From Mycobacterium sp. E2479 (GTDB taxonomy: Bacteria; Actinomycetota; Actinomycetes; Mycobacteriales; Mycobacteriaceae), in contig NZ_LZJR01000059.1 of assembly GCF_001667925.1 (NCBI RefSeq), forward strand, positions 36,474 to 100,473: 64,000 bases of DNA. Direction: 5' to 3'. The position numbers and the translations under genes were made by a program. Shown here in pieces: positions 35,685-44,308 of the stretch. Under the pieces are notes generated by a model. The model saw only the letters and a program-made list of their open reading frames with translations. It searched no databases and was not told the origin of the DNA. Positions within the stretch are counted from its first letter, which is position 1; each line of letters starts with the position of its first letter.

Positions 35685-35967
35685 CTATTTCGACCGACCT
35701 GTCCCGCCGTGCCAGGAGCCTGACCCTTGCTTGTGTTGGGAGTGGCTGTATGTGCCATCTGCGTCGGGAAGGTTGCTCCGTGTGTGGTCTGGCGAGGGCA
35801 CGCATTGCCCGTTGGCATTTGTGTAGCCGCCGCACGACGAAAAATGGGGCCATCGGCGACAGCGGTGCCACCACCGAGAGCGGTTGTGCGCTGACGACGG
35901 GCGCCGTACCGATAGTGCCTCCGATGAAAATTGCAGTGCCAACGAGCACCGAACGGACCATTCGCAT
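35685..35967 (-). pseudogene. Frameshifted DUF3761-like secreted protein
   Basis: An N-terminal signal peptide (MRMVRSVLVGTAIFIGGTIG, cleavage after VSA-Q) has a good ribosome-binding site (GGGGAG) before the second ATG. At an A5 run (plus strand 35839-35843) the frame shifts, and the next frame continues as CGGYTNANGQCVPSPDH, then DADGTYSHSQHKQGSGSWHG before a stop at 35685. This two-part order matches small exported proteins of DUF3761 (CxGxY...CVPSP...DGTYSxSQHxxGxCSxHGG). A second, weaker frame disturbance lies near the DGTYS segment. The shift could also be a sequencing artefact. Confidence 0.55.
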
Positions 35968-36714
35968 AACTCCCCTGAGTCCCCTTGCAACGATCTGTTG
36001 TGGCAGTCCCGAGTACCCCTAGGGAGGCTAGCTTGAGAGCCGACGTTCTGGAGGCAATTTTCAGACGAAAGTACCAAAAGGTCTCGCAGGACTCGACCAA
36101 AATCAAGCTCGCCGCTCGCGGACGACACCCACCACACGAAGGTCGGAACATCCGAGAAACCAAGAGCCTTGGTGTCATGCCATGCCGCACGTAGCACACC
36201 TGTTGTGGCGCAACGCCCGACTAAACTCGCCGATGGAGCCTGATCGTGGTTTCCGAAATCGCTTGTGTGGGTCCAGGCTGCAACCTCTTTCGAGATCCGC
36301 ATATGTCGCCCAATACGAGACAGCGCTGAGTTGCGCTGGGGCCTGGTCGCTTTGGTTGACTACGTAGGTCACCACCGCGCCGGTTTTTAACCGGAACCCC
36401 TACGGCGCGACGTGGTGCGCCGTCGGTAGACGCTCCAATCGCCGCTTGAGCTGGGGTTGTGTTCCTGCAGCTACAGCCGTAGGGGTAAGCGCTGGGGGTT
36501 GTTTGGGCCTCGCCGTTTGTTTCACGAACAGCCTGTCCCTGGTTTCGGAAGATGGTCGCTGGACTGCTCCACCCCATTGGTCTCATCTGTCTCATTTGTC
36601 AAAACGGCGTACAGCCAACGGTATTCGCAGTAGGCTCGGCTCGAAAGTCTCGTCGCTGCCGATTCGGGTGTGCGGCTACGCCCCCGCTCAATCGGAAAAG
36701 ACACTAGACGACTG
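35968..36714. other. Non-coding stretch of lower GC with inverted repeats
   Basis: No gene is supported on either strand. Base composition is visibly lower in GC than the surroundings. Two inverted repeats are present: CCGGTT-TTT-AACCGG at 36380-36394 and a perfect 10-bp pair, CCCCTACGGC at 36397-36406 and its complement at 36476-36485, separated by 69 bases. The region lies between the decayed genes and the proline-rich protein gene and may be the remains of transferred DNA. Confidence 0.4.
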
Positions 36715-38556
36715 ATGAATAAACTGACCCGCGCTGTCGGGGCGTTGGCCGCGGTCGCGGCGGCAACCCTCCCCGCCAGCGGCATTGCAATCGCGTCACC
36801 TCACACGCAAGCACCGAATCCTCCGCAACCCGGCCACGGGTCGAGCGGTGGCGGGCTTGGCGGTGGCTCCTTCGGCGGCGGTGGGCCGTCCGGCGGCGGT
36901 CTGTTCCCGCGTCCGCAGCAACCCGTTCAACCGCCACCAGTACAGGCGCCACCGCCCGTGCAGCACCCCGCTCCGGCTCCTGTTGAGGAAGCGCCAGCGC
37001 CGCCCGTGCATCAGCCGCCCGTGCAGCACCCCGCTCCCGCTCCTGTTGAGGAAGCGCCAGCGCCGCCCGTGCAGCAGCCGTCCGTGCAGCAGCAGCCGCA
37101 GGAAGAACCTGCACCACCCGTGCACAAACCGGACCCGCCGCAGCATCAGGAACCTGCACCCGTGAACAAGCCCGACCCGCAATTGCAGGAACCCGCGCCC
37201 CCCGCACACGCACCTCAACAGAAGCAACCCAGCGGCCCGAACAGCGAGCCGCACGCTGGTGGTCCGACTGATGCGATACCAGGACAGCACACCGATTCTG
37301 GCTTCCAAACCGACGGGCCGATGCCGCCGCGCGGCGGTGGTTCGACTGACCCGCACACGGATGTAACCGTGCCCGACGGGCCGGTGCCAGGACACACCGG
37401 TCCCGGCACACAGACTGACGGCCCCCTACCCCGCGTCGGCGGGCAGACCATGCCCAGCGGTTCGCCGGAGCCGCTAGGACCGCATAACGCGCCGCGACCA
37501 GCGCACTCCGAGCCCGGTCAGCAAACCACGGTGATAAACCGCAACGGCGGGACGCAGCAAGTACCGATCGCGGCCAGCCCGCCAGGCGTGGAGGCGTCGT
37601 CGCATGAAGCGGTCGAGGCGGCTCGCACCGCACCGCCGAATAAGGTCGATGCTATGTCGCCGCCACCCGTGCGAGTCGACTTTCGTGACCGAACCGAGCA
37701 CGCGATTCGGGTTAACGTCGACCATGACGAGTCATTCGTCCGACCGCGGCACTGGGATTACATCGACTACGACGAATATCACCGGCCCCGCTTCTTCAAC
37801 CCGACGGCCAGCGAGATGTCGTTCAGATACTTCTACGGTGGCGACTACCGCACCGTCGTGGTACCGGTGGGTGGAAACGTTGTACTCGACGCCGCGATCG
37901 CCGGCGTGTACCCAATCACTGTGGTCGCCGGGGACGTCATCTCCGCGGCCACCTTCATTGGCGGGGCGTTTATCCCGCCTGACGGGTGGGTCGGCCCGCC
38001 GCCCGACGACTGGGCACCGTATCAACCGGTCGTGTACGACAGTGTCCCGGTCGACTTCGTCAACGCCGATGGCCAGACAGCGTTGGTGGACCGAGTCACG
38101 ATGGTCGGTCACGATGACAGCCTGCCGCAAGGCCAGCGCGACGTATTCACTATCAACGATTCGACCCTGGCCCGCGGCCAAGTCACTCCGGCGCCTGATG
38201 GCGGGCCGCCGCAGGTGAAGGTGCAGCAGACCCAACCCCTGCCGGGTGTCAGTCCGTGGAACGACGGCAAGCAGTACGTCAATACGCAGGTGACTCCCCT
38301 GGCCGCCAGCCACCGCAACCTCGTCCCGTGGATTATCTGCGGACTAGCTGCTGTGCTGGCCGCCCTGAGCGGGATCGCAGCCTGGGTGTGGAAGCATCCA
38401 CGCGGCGCACATGGGTATGCGGCCACCGCGAATGCGCCGACGGAAACCTTCGATCCGATACCGCCCACCAATTGGATGTATGACGGCGCCGACGCCGACC
38501 GCACCGGTCGCGCGTGGAGCGAAACGGCCAACTGGCGGCGGCCCCCGGCGAGCTGA
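36715..38556 (+). CDS. Large proline-rich exported/membrane-anchored protein
   Basis: A 613-residue protein with a signal peptide (LTRAVGALAAVAAATLPASG, cleavage after AIA-S near residue 28), a Gly-Ser stretch, and a 250-residue Pro/Gln/Ala-rich segment with two exact-length 21-residue repeats (PVQHPAPAPVEEAPAPPV). A folded central part (about 320-520) contains FRDRTEHAIRVNVDHDESFV, and a single C-terminal membrane helix (LVPWIICGLAAVLAALSGIA) precedes a short cytoplasmic tail. The ATG at 36715 is chosen because the signal sequence starts there. I do not recognise a named family; a cell-wall-spanning role is inferred from topology. Confidence 0.8.
   Translation: MNKLTRAVGALAAVAAATLPASGIAIASPHTQAPNPPQPGHGSSGGGLGGGSFGGGGPSGGGLFPRPQQPVQPPPVQAPPPVQHPAPAPVEEAPAPPVHQPPVQHPAPAPVEEAPAPPVQQPSVQQQPQEEPAPPVHKPDPPQHQEPAPVNKPDPQLQEPAPPAHAPQQKQPSGPNSEPHAGGPTDAIPGQHTDSGFQTDGPMPPRGGGSTDPHTDVTVPDGPVPGHTGPGTQTDGPLPRVGGQTMPSGSPEPLGPHNAPRPAHSEPGQQTTVINRNGGTQQVPIAASPPGVEASSHEAVEAARTAPPNKVDAMSPPPVRVDFRDRTEHAIRVNVDHDESFVRPRHWDYIDYDEYHRPRFFNPTASEMSFRYFYGGDYRTVVVPVGGNVVLDAAIAGVYPITVVAGDVISAATFIGGAFIPPDGWVGPPPDDWAPYQPVVYDSVPVDFVNADGQTALVDRVTMVGHDDSLPQGQRDVFTINDSTLARGQVTPAPDGGPPQVKVQQTQPLPGVSPWNDGKQYVNTQVTPLAASHRNLVPWIICGLAAVLAALSGIAAWVWKHPRGAHGYAATANAPTETFDPIPPTNWMYDGADADRTGRAWSETANWRRPPAS
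36955..37080 (+). repeat. Two tandem 63-bp coding repeats
   Basis: A 63-bp unit occurs twice in a row (36955-37017 and 37018-37080), encoding 21 residues that begin PVQHPAPAPVEE. The copies differ at very few positions (for example CAT/CAG near the end), so the duplication is recent. Slippage could vary the length of the proline-rich wall region between strains. Confidence 0.8.
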
Positions 38557-38648
38557 CTGCAAGCTCGTAGAAAGGACACAGCTACTGACGGCCAACACGC
38601 CGAGCGGCTGGCACTACATGGATCCAACGACGATCGGTGAAGGCGTCC

Positions 38649-38936
38649 ATGAGAACCCTGATCACAGCCGTCGCTGTAATGGACGCGGTTTTGAGCGCCG
38701 TCCCGGCCCACGCAGACCCCAACCAGGGCGAGGGCGGCCAAGGCCAAGCTAGCTACCTGACCCAAGTTGAAGAGATGGCACCGGGTCTGGGTAAGAGCGA
38801 CGCCGTGCTGCTCGCGGACGGTCGGCGGTCTGCGATTACCGGCGCGCTGGTCACGAAAGCATCGACCTGCCGGGTATCGCTGGACCGGAGGTCGCGCGCA
38901 CTGACCGATCTTTGCCCAGAAGTCCGTGACTTGTGA
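38649..38936 (+). CDS. Small exported protein, DUF732-like, C-terminus possibly frameshifted
   Basis: A 95-residue product with a signal peptide (MRTLITAVAVMDAVLSAVPA, cleavage after AHA-D) and a helical start (YLTQVEEMAPGLGKSDAVLL) that resembles DUF732 secreted proteins. After ADGRR the annotated frame (SAITGALVTKASTC) has no similarity, whereas the overlapping frame gives SAVCDYRRAGHESIDLPGI and GPEVARTD, which looks like a DUF732-type continuation (VCxxxxxG). A single frameshift near 38825 may thus separate the two halves. GAAGG is placed before the ATG; an in-frame GTG at 38637 is a second choice. Function unknown. Confidence 0.6.
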   Translation: MRTLITAVAVMDAVLSAVPAHADPNQGEGGQGQASYLTQVEEMAPGLGKSDAVLLADGRRSAITGALVTKASTCRVSLDRRSRALTDLCPEVRDL

Positions 38937-38950
38937 TGGCGAATCAAGTA

Positions 38951-39040
38951 TGGCGGTGGCGGAGGGATTTGAACCCTCGGACGGTTTTAGCCGTCACACG
39001 CTTTCGAGGCGTGCTCCTTAGGCCGCTCGGACACGCCACC
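38951..39040 (-). tRNA. tRNA-Ser (anticodon CGA)
   Basis: The minus strand folds as a class II tRNA: acceptor GGTGGCG pairs with CGCCACC, the anticodon arm CACGCCTCGAAAGCGTG presents CGA in its loop, a long variable arm follows (ACGGCTAAAACCGT), and the T arm is AGGGTTCAAATCCCT. The 3' CCA is encoded (38951-38953). It reads UCG serine codons. The neighbouring tadA gene in the same orientation is a usual neighbour in mycobacteria. Confidence 0.95.
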
Positions 39041-39069
39041 GCCGAGCAGCTTACCCAACCGAGGGCCGG

Positions 39070-39528
39070 TCACCCCAATCGCTGGCGGGCGAAGAAGGCC
39101 TCCAGCGGCGCGGCACACTCCTGCGCCAGCACACCACCGCGCACCTCCGGGCGGTGATTGAGCCGCCGATCGCGGACCACGTCCCACAACGACCCGACCG
39201 CTCCCGTCTTGGGCTCCCAGGCACCGAATACCAGCCGCGCGATGCGGGACAGCACGAGCGCGCCCGCGCACATGGTGCACGGCTCGACCGTGACCGCGAG
39301 CGTGGCGCCTTCCAGCCGCCACCCGTCCCCGAGCGCCTCGGCCGCGGCACGCAGCGCCAAAATCTCGGCGTGGGCAGTCGGGTCTCCGCATGCCTCGCGG
39401 GCATTGACCGCGCGGGCCAGTTCCGTTCCGTCGGCGCCAATCACCACCGCCCCGATCGGCACGTCACGCGGACCCGCCGTCGCGGCAACCGACAATGCGG
39501 AGCGGATCAGGTCCTCGTCGCTGGTCAC
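39070..39528 (-). CDS. tadA: tRNA-specific adenosine deaminase TadA
   Basis: A 152-residue cytidine/adenosine-deaminase-fold protein. Zinc ligands and the catalytic glutamate are seen in HAE (53-55) and PCTMC (83-87). TadA converts A34 to inosine in tRNA-Arg(ACG), allowing decoding of CGN codons. It matches the gene I know as Rv3752c, with the same neighbours Rv3753c-like and tyrA. The 39529-39633 gap to the next gene upstream carries copies of a dispersed repeat. Confidence 0.93.
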   Translation of the reverse strand: MTSDEDLIRSALSVAATAGPRDVPIGAVVIGADGTELARAVNAREACGDPTAHAEILALRAAAEALGDGWRLEGATLAVTVEPCTMCAGALVLSRIARLVFGAWEPKTGAVGSLWDVVRDRRLNHRPEVRGGVLAQECAAPLEAFFARQRLG

Positions 39529-39543
39529 CGATGGTCCTGATGG

Positions 39544-39637
39544 CGGCGACCCGCCGCGCCCGGCTCGGTCATTCGTGGCGACCCGCTGCGCCCGGCTCGG
39601 CCGCGCTTGCGATCGCCACCGCCGCGCTTGCGATCAC
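39544..39637 (-). repeat. Dispersed 45-bp GC-rich intergenic repeat, one full and two partial copies
   Basis: A full copy lies at 39575-39619; its reverse complement begins GTGGCGATCGCAAGCGCGG and ends CAGCGGGTCGCCAC, the same unit found three times at 50161-50315. Partial copies flank it (39544-39566 and 39620-39637); the right one includes the stop region of the upstream gene. The ends are inverted repeats (GTGGCGA / TCGCCAC). Confidence 0.75.
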
Positions 39638-40155
39638 CGACCGAGGCGGTCGATCACCGCCGACAACTCATCGGCGAAGCCCATCTCACGGGCAATCCGG
39701 CCCAACTGTTCGTCGGCGTACAGATCGGTCTCGTCGAGGATTACCCCAAGCACCGCCTCGGGCAGCCCGACGTCGGATAACAGCCCTAAGTCGCCCTCTT
39801 CGAAAGGGTCTGAGTCCTCGAGATCCTCTGGATCGATGTCGGCGTCCAGCTTGTCGAGCACTTCCGCGGCGATGTCGTAGTCCAGCGCGGCGGTGGCATC
39901 GGAGAGCAACAACCGTGTCCCCGACGGAGCCGGCCGCACGATGACGAAGAATTCGTCGTCCACGTCCAGCAGGCCGAACACCGCCCCGGAACTGCGCAAT
40001 TCACGCAGCTCCGTTTCCGCGGCCGACAAACTCAACAGCGCCTTCCGGGCCATCGGAGCACACCGCCACTGCCCCTCCTCACGCACCACCGCAACGCCGA
40101 AACCGTCCGGCGTGTCGGCGGACAGGCGCTGGGCGGAGGCCCGTTGTGCTCCCAT
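39634..40155 (-). CDS. tRNA adenosine deaminase-associated protein (Rv3753c-like)
   Basis: A 173-residue acidic protein without known catalytic motifs. The central part (VFGLLDVDDEFFVIVRPAPS) and the very acidic stretch DIDPEDLEDSDPFEEGDLGL are typical of the conserved actinobacterial family labelled tRNA adenosine deaminase-associated, named only from its position beside tadA. The C-terminal end (DELSAVIDRLGR) reads into a partial copy of the intergenic repeat. Function unknown. It precedes tadA on the same strand, separated by 105 bases. Confidence 0.85.
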   Translation of the reverse strand: MGAQRASAQRLSADTPDGFGVAVVREEGQWRCAPMARKALLSLSAAETELRELRSSGAVFGLLDVDDEFFVIVRPAPSGTRLLLSDATAALDYDIAAEVLDKLDADIDPEDLEDSDPFEEGDLGLLSDVGLPEAVLGVILDETDLYADEQLGRIAREMGFADELSAVIDRLGR

Positions 40156-40257
40156 GGCCGCTTACGGTAGTCCCTGACCAGGCCTCTGACCAGATGGCGC
40201 CTGGTAGCCGCGAGGTCTGACGGCGCCATTCCCGGCCGAATGTGCCAACCTTGGAGT

Positions 40258-41229
40258 GTGGCAAGCCCTCGTTCTAAGACACCGGTGTGTGTGCTCGGGC
40301 TGGGGCTGATCGGTGGCTCGATTATGCGGGCCGCCACGGCGGCCGGCCGTGAAGTATTCGGCTACAACCGCTCGGTCGAGGGCGCGCAGGCCGCTACCGC
40401 CGATGGATTCGACGCGGACACCGATCTGATCGCGACCCTGTCTCGCGCCGCCGACTCCGAGGCGTTGATCGTGCTGGCCGTGCCGATGCCGGCGATGGCG
40501 GGCATGCTCGCCCACATCAAAGAGACGGCTCCGGCGTGTCCGCTGACCGACGTCACCAGCGTCAAGCAAGCGGTGCTCGATCAGGTGGTCGCGGCAGGTC
40601 TGCAGGAGCGCTTCGTCGGGGGCCACCCGATGGCGGGCACGGCGCATTCGGGATGGACCGCCGGCTACGCCGGATTGTTCACCGGAGCCCCATGGGTGGT
40701 CAGCGTCGACGATCATGTCGATGCCTCGGTCTGGTCGATGGTGATGACGTTGGCGCTGGACTGCGGCGCAGTGGTCGTGCCGGCCAGGTCCGACGAACAC
40801 GACGCCGCCGCGGCGGCCATCTCGCACCTGCCCCACCTGCTCGCGGAGGCGCTGGCGATCGTGGCTGGAGATGTCCCGTTGGCATTCGCATTGGCAGCGG
40901 GGTCATTCCGGGACGGAACCCGGGTGGCGGGCACCGCCCCAGACCTGGTCCGGGCGATGTGCGAAGGCAACTCCGACCAATTGGCGCCCACCGTTGATCG
41001 CGCCATCGAGTTGCTGAACCGTGCCCGCGAATCGTTGGCTTCCCACAACTCGGTCGCCGACCTCATCGAGGCCGGCCATGCCGCCCGCACGCGGTACGAC
41101 AGCTTTCCGCGCAGCGACATCTTCCACGTTGTCATCGGCGCGGAGGACTGGCGTCAGGAACTGGCCGCGGCGGGCCGGGCCGGCGGGGTGATCAGATCCG
41201 CTCTGCCAAGCCTGGATAGTCGACGATGA
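40258..41229 (+). CDS. tyrA: Prephenate dehydrogenase
   Basis: A 323-residue TyrA enzyme that oxidises prephenate to 4-hydroxyphenylpyruvate in tyrosine synthesis. The Rossmann motif is [10 protein letters not shown] (12-21), and the helical C-terminal domain includes [12 protein letters not shown] and [19 protein letters not shown], typical of the family. The frame also contains an ATG at 40240, but the GTG at 40258 is followed directly by the conserved start, and a GGAG sits just before it. Gene order tadA-Rv3753c-tyrA-Rv3755c equals the M. tuberculosis order. It is divergent from the Rv3753c-like gene and converges with, and overlaps, the next gene by 38 bases. Confidence 0.93.
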   Translation: MASPRSKTPVCVLGLGLIGGSIMRAATAAGREVFGYNRSVEGAQAATADGFDADTDLIATLSRAADSEALIVLAVPMPAMAGMLAHIKETAPACPLTDVTSVKQAVLDQVVAAGLQERFVGGHPMAGTAHSGWTAGYAGLFTGAPWVVSVDDHVDASVWSMVMTLALDCGAVVVPARSDEHDAAAAAISHLPHLLAEALAIVAGDVPLAFALAAGSFRDGTRVAGTAPDLVRAMCEGNSDQLAPTVDRAIELLNRARESLASHNSVADLIEAGHAARTRYDSFPRSDIFHVVIGAEDWRQELAAAGRAGGVIRSALPSLDSRR

Positions 41230-41791
41230 ATCCCTCATCGTCGACGCTGACCGTGGTATCGGAGATCGGCGAGTGCAACTTGATCTCGTCCAGACTGCCG
41301 GTGCTGCTGTAGCTCACGGTATCCGCGGTGATCGACATGTCCGGCACGTTCACATAGACCACCGGCAGCGTGACCGAGGCCGCCCGCTCGTATAACCCGA
41401 GCCGCCGGATGGGCAGCGCATTGAAGAACGGGCTGAACTCCACGTCGACGTCGAGCGCACCGTTGTAGGCCGCGCGGTGCTCGCCCTGATGATCGGTGAC
41501 CAGCCACATGTTCTCTTCGTCGCGGGCGAAGGAGAACACGCGTTCCCGCTCGGCCAGGGTCACGGTCATGCCCAGCCGCTTGGTGGCGCCGGTCTCATCG
41601 GTCAGCAGATCGTAATAGGCGCCGAACGCCGGATGGGCCTCGGTTGCGGCGGCAATGATGCGGCCGTTGGCCTTGATTCTGTTGCCGGACACCTGGAGTC
41701 GTACCGATTCCATCCGGGGTGCATCCTGTGCGCGCCAGGTGAGCATCGCCTGCCACACGCGGCGCGACGGTTCAGAGGGGGCTGCGTTCAC
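41192..41791 (-). CDS. Putative glycolipid-binding protein (Rv3755c-like)
   Basis: A 199-residue protein of the family named putative glycolipid-binding domain (DUF1089). The sequence is mostly beta-strand, with [24 protein letters not shown]-type central strands and a C-terminal [17 protein letters not shown]. No signal peptide is seen. The gene is located between tyrA and proZ as in M. tuberculosis, and its 3' end overlaps that of tyrA. Function not known. Confidence 0.85.
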   Translation of the reverse strand: MNAAPSEPSRRVWQAMLTWRAQDAPRMESVRLQVSGNRIKANGRIIAAATEAHPAFGAYYDLLTDETGATKRLGMTVTLAERERVFSFARDEENMWLVTDHQGEHRAAYNGALDVDVEFSPFFNALPIRRLGLYERAASVTLPVVYVNVPDMSITADTVSYSSTGSLDEIKLHSPISDTTVSVDDEGFIVDYPGLAERI

Positions 41792-42508
41792 TCATCTACC
41801 GTAAGACGTGCCCGCCAACCGCTGCGGAAGTGCCCGGTATGTTCGGCGCAGCCGCCCGGTCCCCGGCACCGAAGCCCACACCGCCAGCGCCAGCAGTCCG
41901 TCGAGCACCAGCGCCAACCCGGCCACCATCAGCGCGCCGACCAGGGCGAGATGAAACTCGCGTTCTTTGATCCCGTCGATCAGGTATCTGCCCAGACCAC
42001 CAAGGCTGGCGTAGGCGGCCACCGTCGCGGTGGCAACCACCTGCAACGTCGCGTTACGCAGTCCACCCAGGATCAACGGCAAGGCGTTCGGCACTTCGAC
42101 GCGCATCAACACTTGGGCCTCGGTCATACCCATCGCCCGGGCGGCGTCGACCACCGTCGGCTCGACATTGGCAACCCCGGCATAGGTGCCGGCCAGCAAC
42201 GCCGGCACACCCAGCAGCATCAGCGCCACCAGCGACGGACCCAGGCCCAGCCCGAACTGCAGCGTCCCGAACAGCAACACGCCCAACGTCGGCAGAGAAC
42301 GCAAGCCGTTGACGGCGCCGACCACCAGCAGCGTGCCGCGGCCGGTGTGCCCGATGATCAGCCCGACGGGAATCGCGATCAGCGCCGAGGCACCCACCGC
42401 CAGGGCGGTGTACTCGAGATGCTCGAGGACGCGGGCCGCGAGTCCAACCGGGCCGGTCCAGTTGTCGACGGTCAGCACATAGGAGATCGCCGCCTCGACG
42501 AAGTTCAC
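41792..42508 (-). CDS. proZ: Glycine betaine/proline-type ABC transporter permease ProZ
   Basis: A 238-residue permease with about five membrane helices, starting VNFVEAAISYVLTVDNW. The coupling-helix EAA loop appears as DAARAMGMTEAQVLMRVEVP. The GTG at 42508 overlaps the proW stop codon by four bases (GTGA), so the larger upstream frame is not needed. It acts with ProW, ProV and ProX in uptake of compatible solutes. The gene order is X-V-W-Z in transcription order on this strand and corresponds to Rv3756c-Rv3759c. Confidence 0.92.
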   Translation of the reverse strand: MNFVEAAISYVLTVDNWTGPVGLAARVLEHLEYTALAVGASALIAIPVGLIIGHTGRGTLLVVGAVNGLRSLPTLGVLLFGTLQFGLGLGPSLVALMLLGVPALLAGTYAGVANVEPTVVDAARAMGMTEAQVLMRVEVPNALPLILGGLRNATLQVVATATVAAYASLGGLGRYLIDGIKEREFHLALVGALMVAGLALVLDGLLALAVWASVPGTGRLRRTYRALPQRLAGTSYGR

Positions 42509-43191
42509 CGTGCGCCACCCACCACGGGTGCCACGACCGAGCGGCGGCCGGTGGCGCGGGTGGCGTGTGCCCACGGCGTGGCCAGCCGGCCGGCCAGCAC
42601 GATGAGCACGTCGATGACCACCGCCAGCAGAAACAGCGCGATGATGCCGGCCAGAATCTGATCGCTCTTGTTGGTTTGGTAACCCTGGGTGAACCAGCTG
42701 CCCAGGCCGCCGATGCCGATCACCGAACCGACCGAAACCATCGCGATATTGGTGACCACGACCACCCGCAAACCGGCGATGAGCACCGGAATAGACAGTG
42801 GCAGTTCGACTTTCAACATTCGCGTGATCGGCGAGTAGCCGACCGCGGTAGCGGCGTCACGTACCTGGGCAGGCACGGCGTCCAGCGCCTCGAGCACCGC
42901 CCGCACCAGTAGCGCGGCGGTGTAAGCCGTCAACGCCACCATGACGTTGGCTTCGTCGAGGATGCGGGTTCCGATCAGCATCGGCAACACCACGAACAGC
43001 GCCAGCGAGGGAATGGTGAACACGACGCTGGCGGCCGCCGTCGTCAGCCGGCGGGCGATTCGCGTGCGCTGCACCAGCATGCCCAGCGGCAGCGCGATCG
43101 TGAGCCCGATCAGCACCGGTATCAACGACAGCCACAGATGTAGGACGGTCAGCGCCCGGGCGTCATCGAGATGGGTCAGCAGATAGCGCAT
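42505..43191 (-). CDS. proW: Compatible-solute ABC transporter permease ProW
   Basis: A 228-residue permease with several membrane helices (for example LWLSLIPVLIGLTIALPLGM, VVFTIPSLALFVVLPMLIGT) and an EAA loop (RDAATAVGYSPITRMLKVEL). It starts three bases after the proV stop and overlaps proZ, so it is in the middle of the operon. With ProZ it forms the membrane channel. Confidence 0.92.
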   Translation of the reverse strand: MRYLLTHLDDARALTVLHLWLSLIPVLIGLTIALPLGMLVQRTRIARRLTTAAASVVFTIPSLALFVVLPMLIGTRILDEANVMVALTAYTAALLVRAVLEALDAVPAQVRDAATAVGYSPITRMLKVELPLSIPVLIAGLRVVVVTNIAMVSVGSVIGIGGLGSWFTQGYQTNKSDQILAGIIALFLLAVVIDVLIVLAGRLATPWAHATRATGRRSVVAPVVGGAR

Positions 43192-43194
43192 CGG

Positions 43195-44307
43195 CTAAGT
43201 CCCTTGAGGTTCCGGTGAACCCAGTCGTTGGGCCTGGACGGCGGTCAACACGTCGGCGGCAAGCACACCGCCGATCACCTTGCCGCCGTCGTCAACGGCC
43301 ACGCCGATCCCCGACGGAGACGACAGCGCCGCGTCCAGCGCCTGGCTGAGATTGCCTCGCGGTCGAAACAGCGATCCGACCCCGCTCATGGTTTCGGACA
43401 ACGACAGATTCTCGCCGTACCGACGCAGTCCCGCCTCGTCGATCCAGCCGAGGGGCGCACCGGCATCGTCGATGACGACCGCCCAGCCGTCGGAAAGCTC
43501 TGCCTCTGACAACTTCTCGGCAGTGATCCGTTCGACGTCGTGCAGCGGCAGACCAGCCGCGTCGAGCAGTTGCAACCATCGATAACCGCGGCCCAGGCCG
43601 ATGAACCTCGACACGAAATCATTGGCCGGCCGCGACAGCAGCCGCCCGGGTTCGTCGTACTGCTGCAACGAACCGCCCTTGAACACCGCCACCCGTTCGC
43701 CGAGCCGCAGCGCCTCATCGATGTCATGAGTGACGAAGACGATGGTCTTGTGCATTTCGCTTTGCAGACTCAGTATTTCGTCCTGTAGGTCGTGGCGTAC
43801 CACCGGATCGACGGCGGAGAACGGCTCGTCCATCAACAGGATCGGGGGGTCGGCGGCAAGCGCGCGCGCCACGCCGACCCGTTGTTGCTCTCCGCCGGAG
43901 AGCTGCGCGGGGTAGCGGGTCGCGAGTTTGGCGTCCAACCCCACCCGTTCGAGCACCGCGTAGGCGGCTTTGCGAGCGGCCCGGCGTGGCTGCCCTCGTA
44001 AAACTGGAACCGTTGCCACGTTGTCGATTACGCGTTGGTGGGGCATCAGTCCGGCGTGCTGGATGACGTATCCGATGCCGAGGCGCAGCTTTACCGGGTC
44101 GCGGGTACAAACATCGACGCCGTCGATCGAGATGGTGCCCGAGGTGGGCTCCATCATCCGGTTGATCATGCGCAGTGCGGTGGTCTTACCGCTGCCGGAG
44201 GACCCGACGAATACCGTCAGCTTGCCGTTGGGGATGCTCAGGCTGAGCTGGTTCACCGCGGTGGTGCCGTCGGCGAAGGCCTTGCTGACGTTGTCGAAGA
44301 TGATCAA
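43195..44307 (-). CDS. proV: Compatible-solute ABC transporter ATP-binding protein ProV
   Basis: A 370-residue ATPase. Walker A GSSGSGKTT lies at 35-43, the signature LSGGEQQR at 136-143 and Walker B ILLMDE at 156-161; the last 120 residues resemble paired CBS domains (IGVAVDDGGKVIGGVLAADVL), which may sense ionic strength. The start is a TTG at 44307, four bases after the proX stop, with GGAGGA (inside the end of proX) at ideal distance; the longer upstream frame overlaps proX and is rejected. It energises ProW/ProZ. Confidence 0.9.
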   Translation of the reverse strand: MIIFDNVSKAFADGTTAVNQLSLSIPNGKLTVFVGSSGSGKTTALRMINRMMEPTSGTISIDGVDVCTRDPVKLRLGIGYVIQHAGLMPHQRVIDNVATVPVLRGQPRRAARKAAYAVLERVGLDAKLATRYPAQLSGGEQQRVGVARALAADPPILLMDEPFSAVDPVVRHDLQDEILSLQSEMHKTIVFVTHDIDEALRLGERVAVFKGGSLQQYDEPGRLLSRPANDFVSRFIGLGRGYRWLQLLDAAGLPLHDVERITAEKLSEAELSDGWAVVIDDAGAPLGWIDEAGLRRYGENLSLSETMSGVGSLFRPRGNLSQALDAALSSPSGIGVAVDDGGKVIGGVLAADVLTAVQAQRLGSPEPQGT

Positions 44308-44308
44308 G

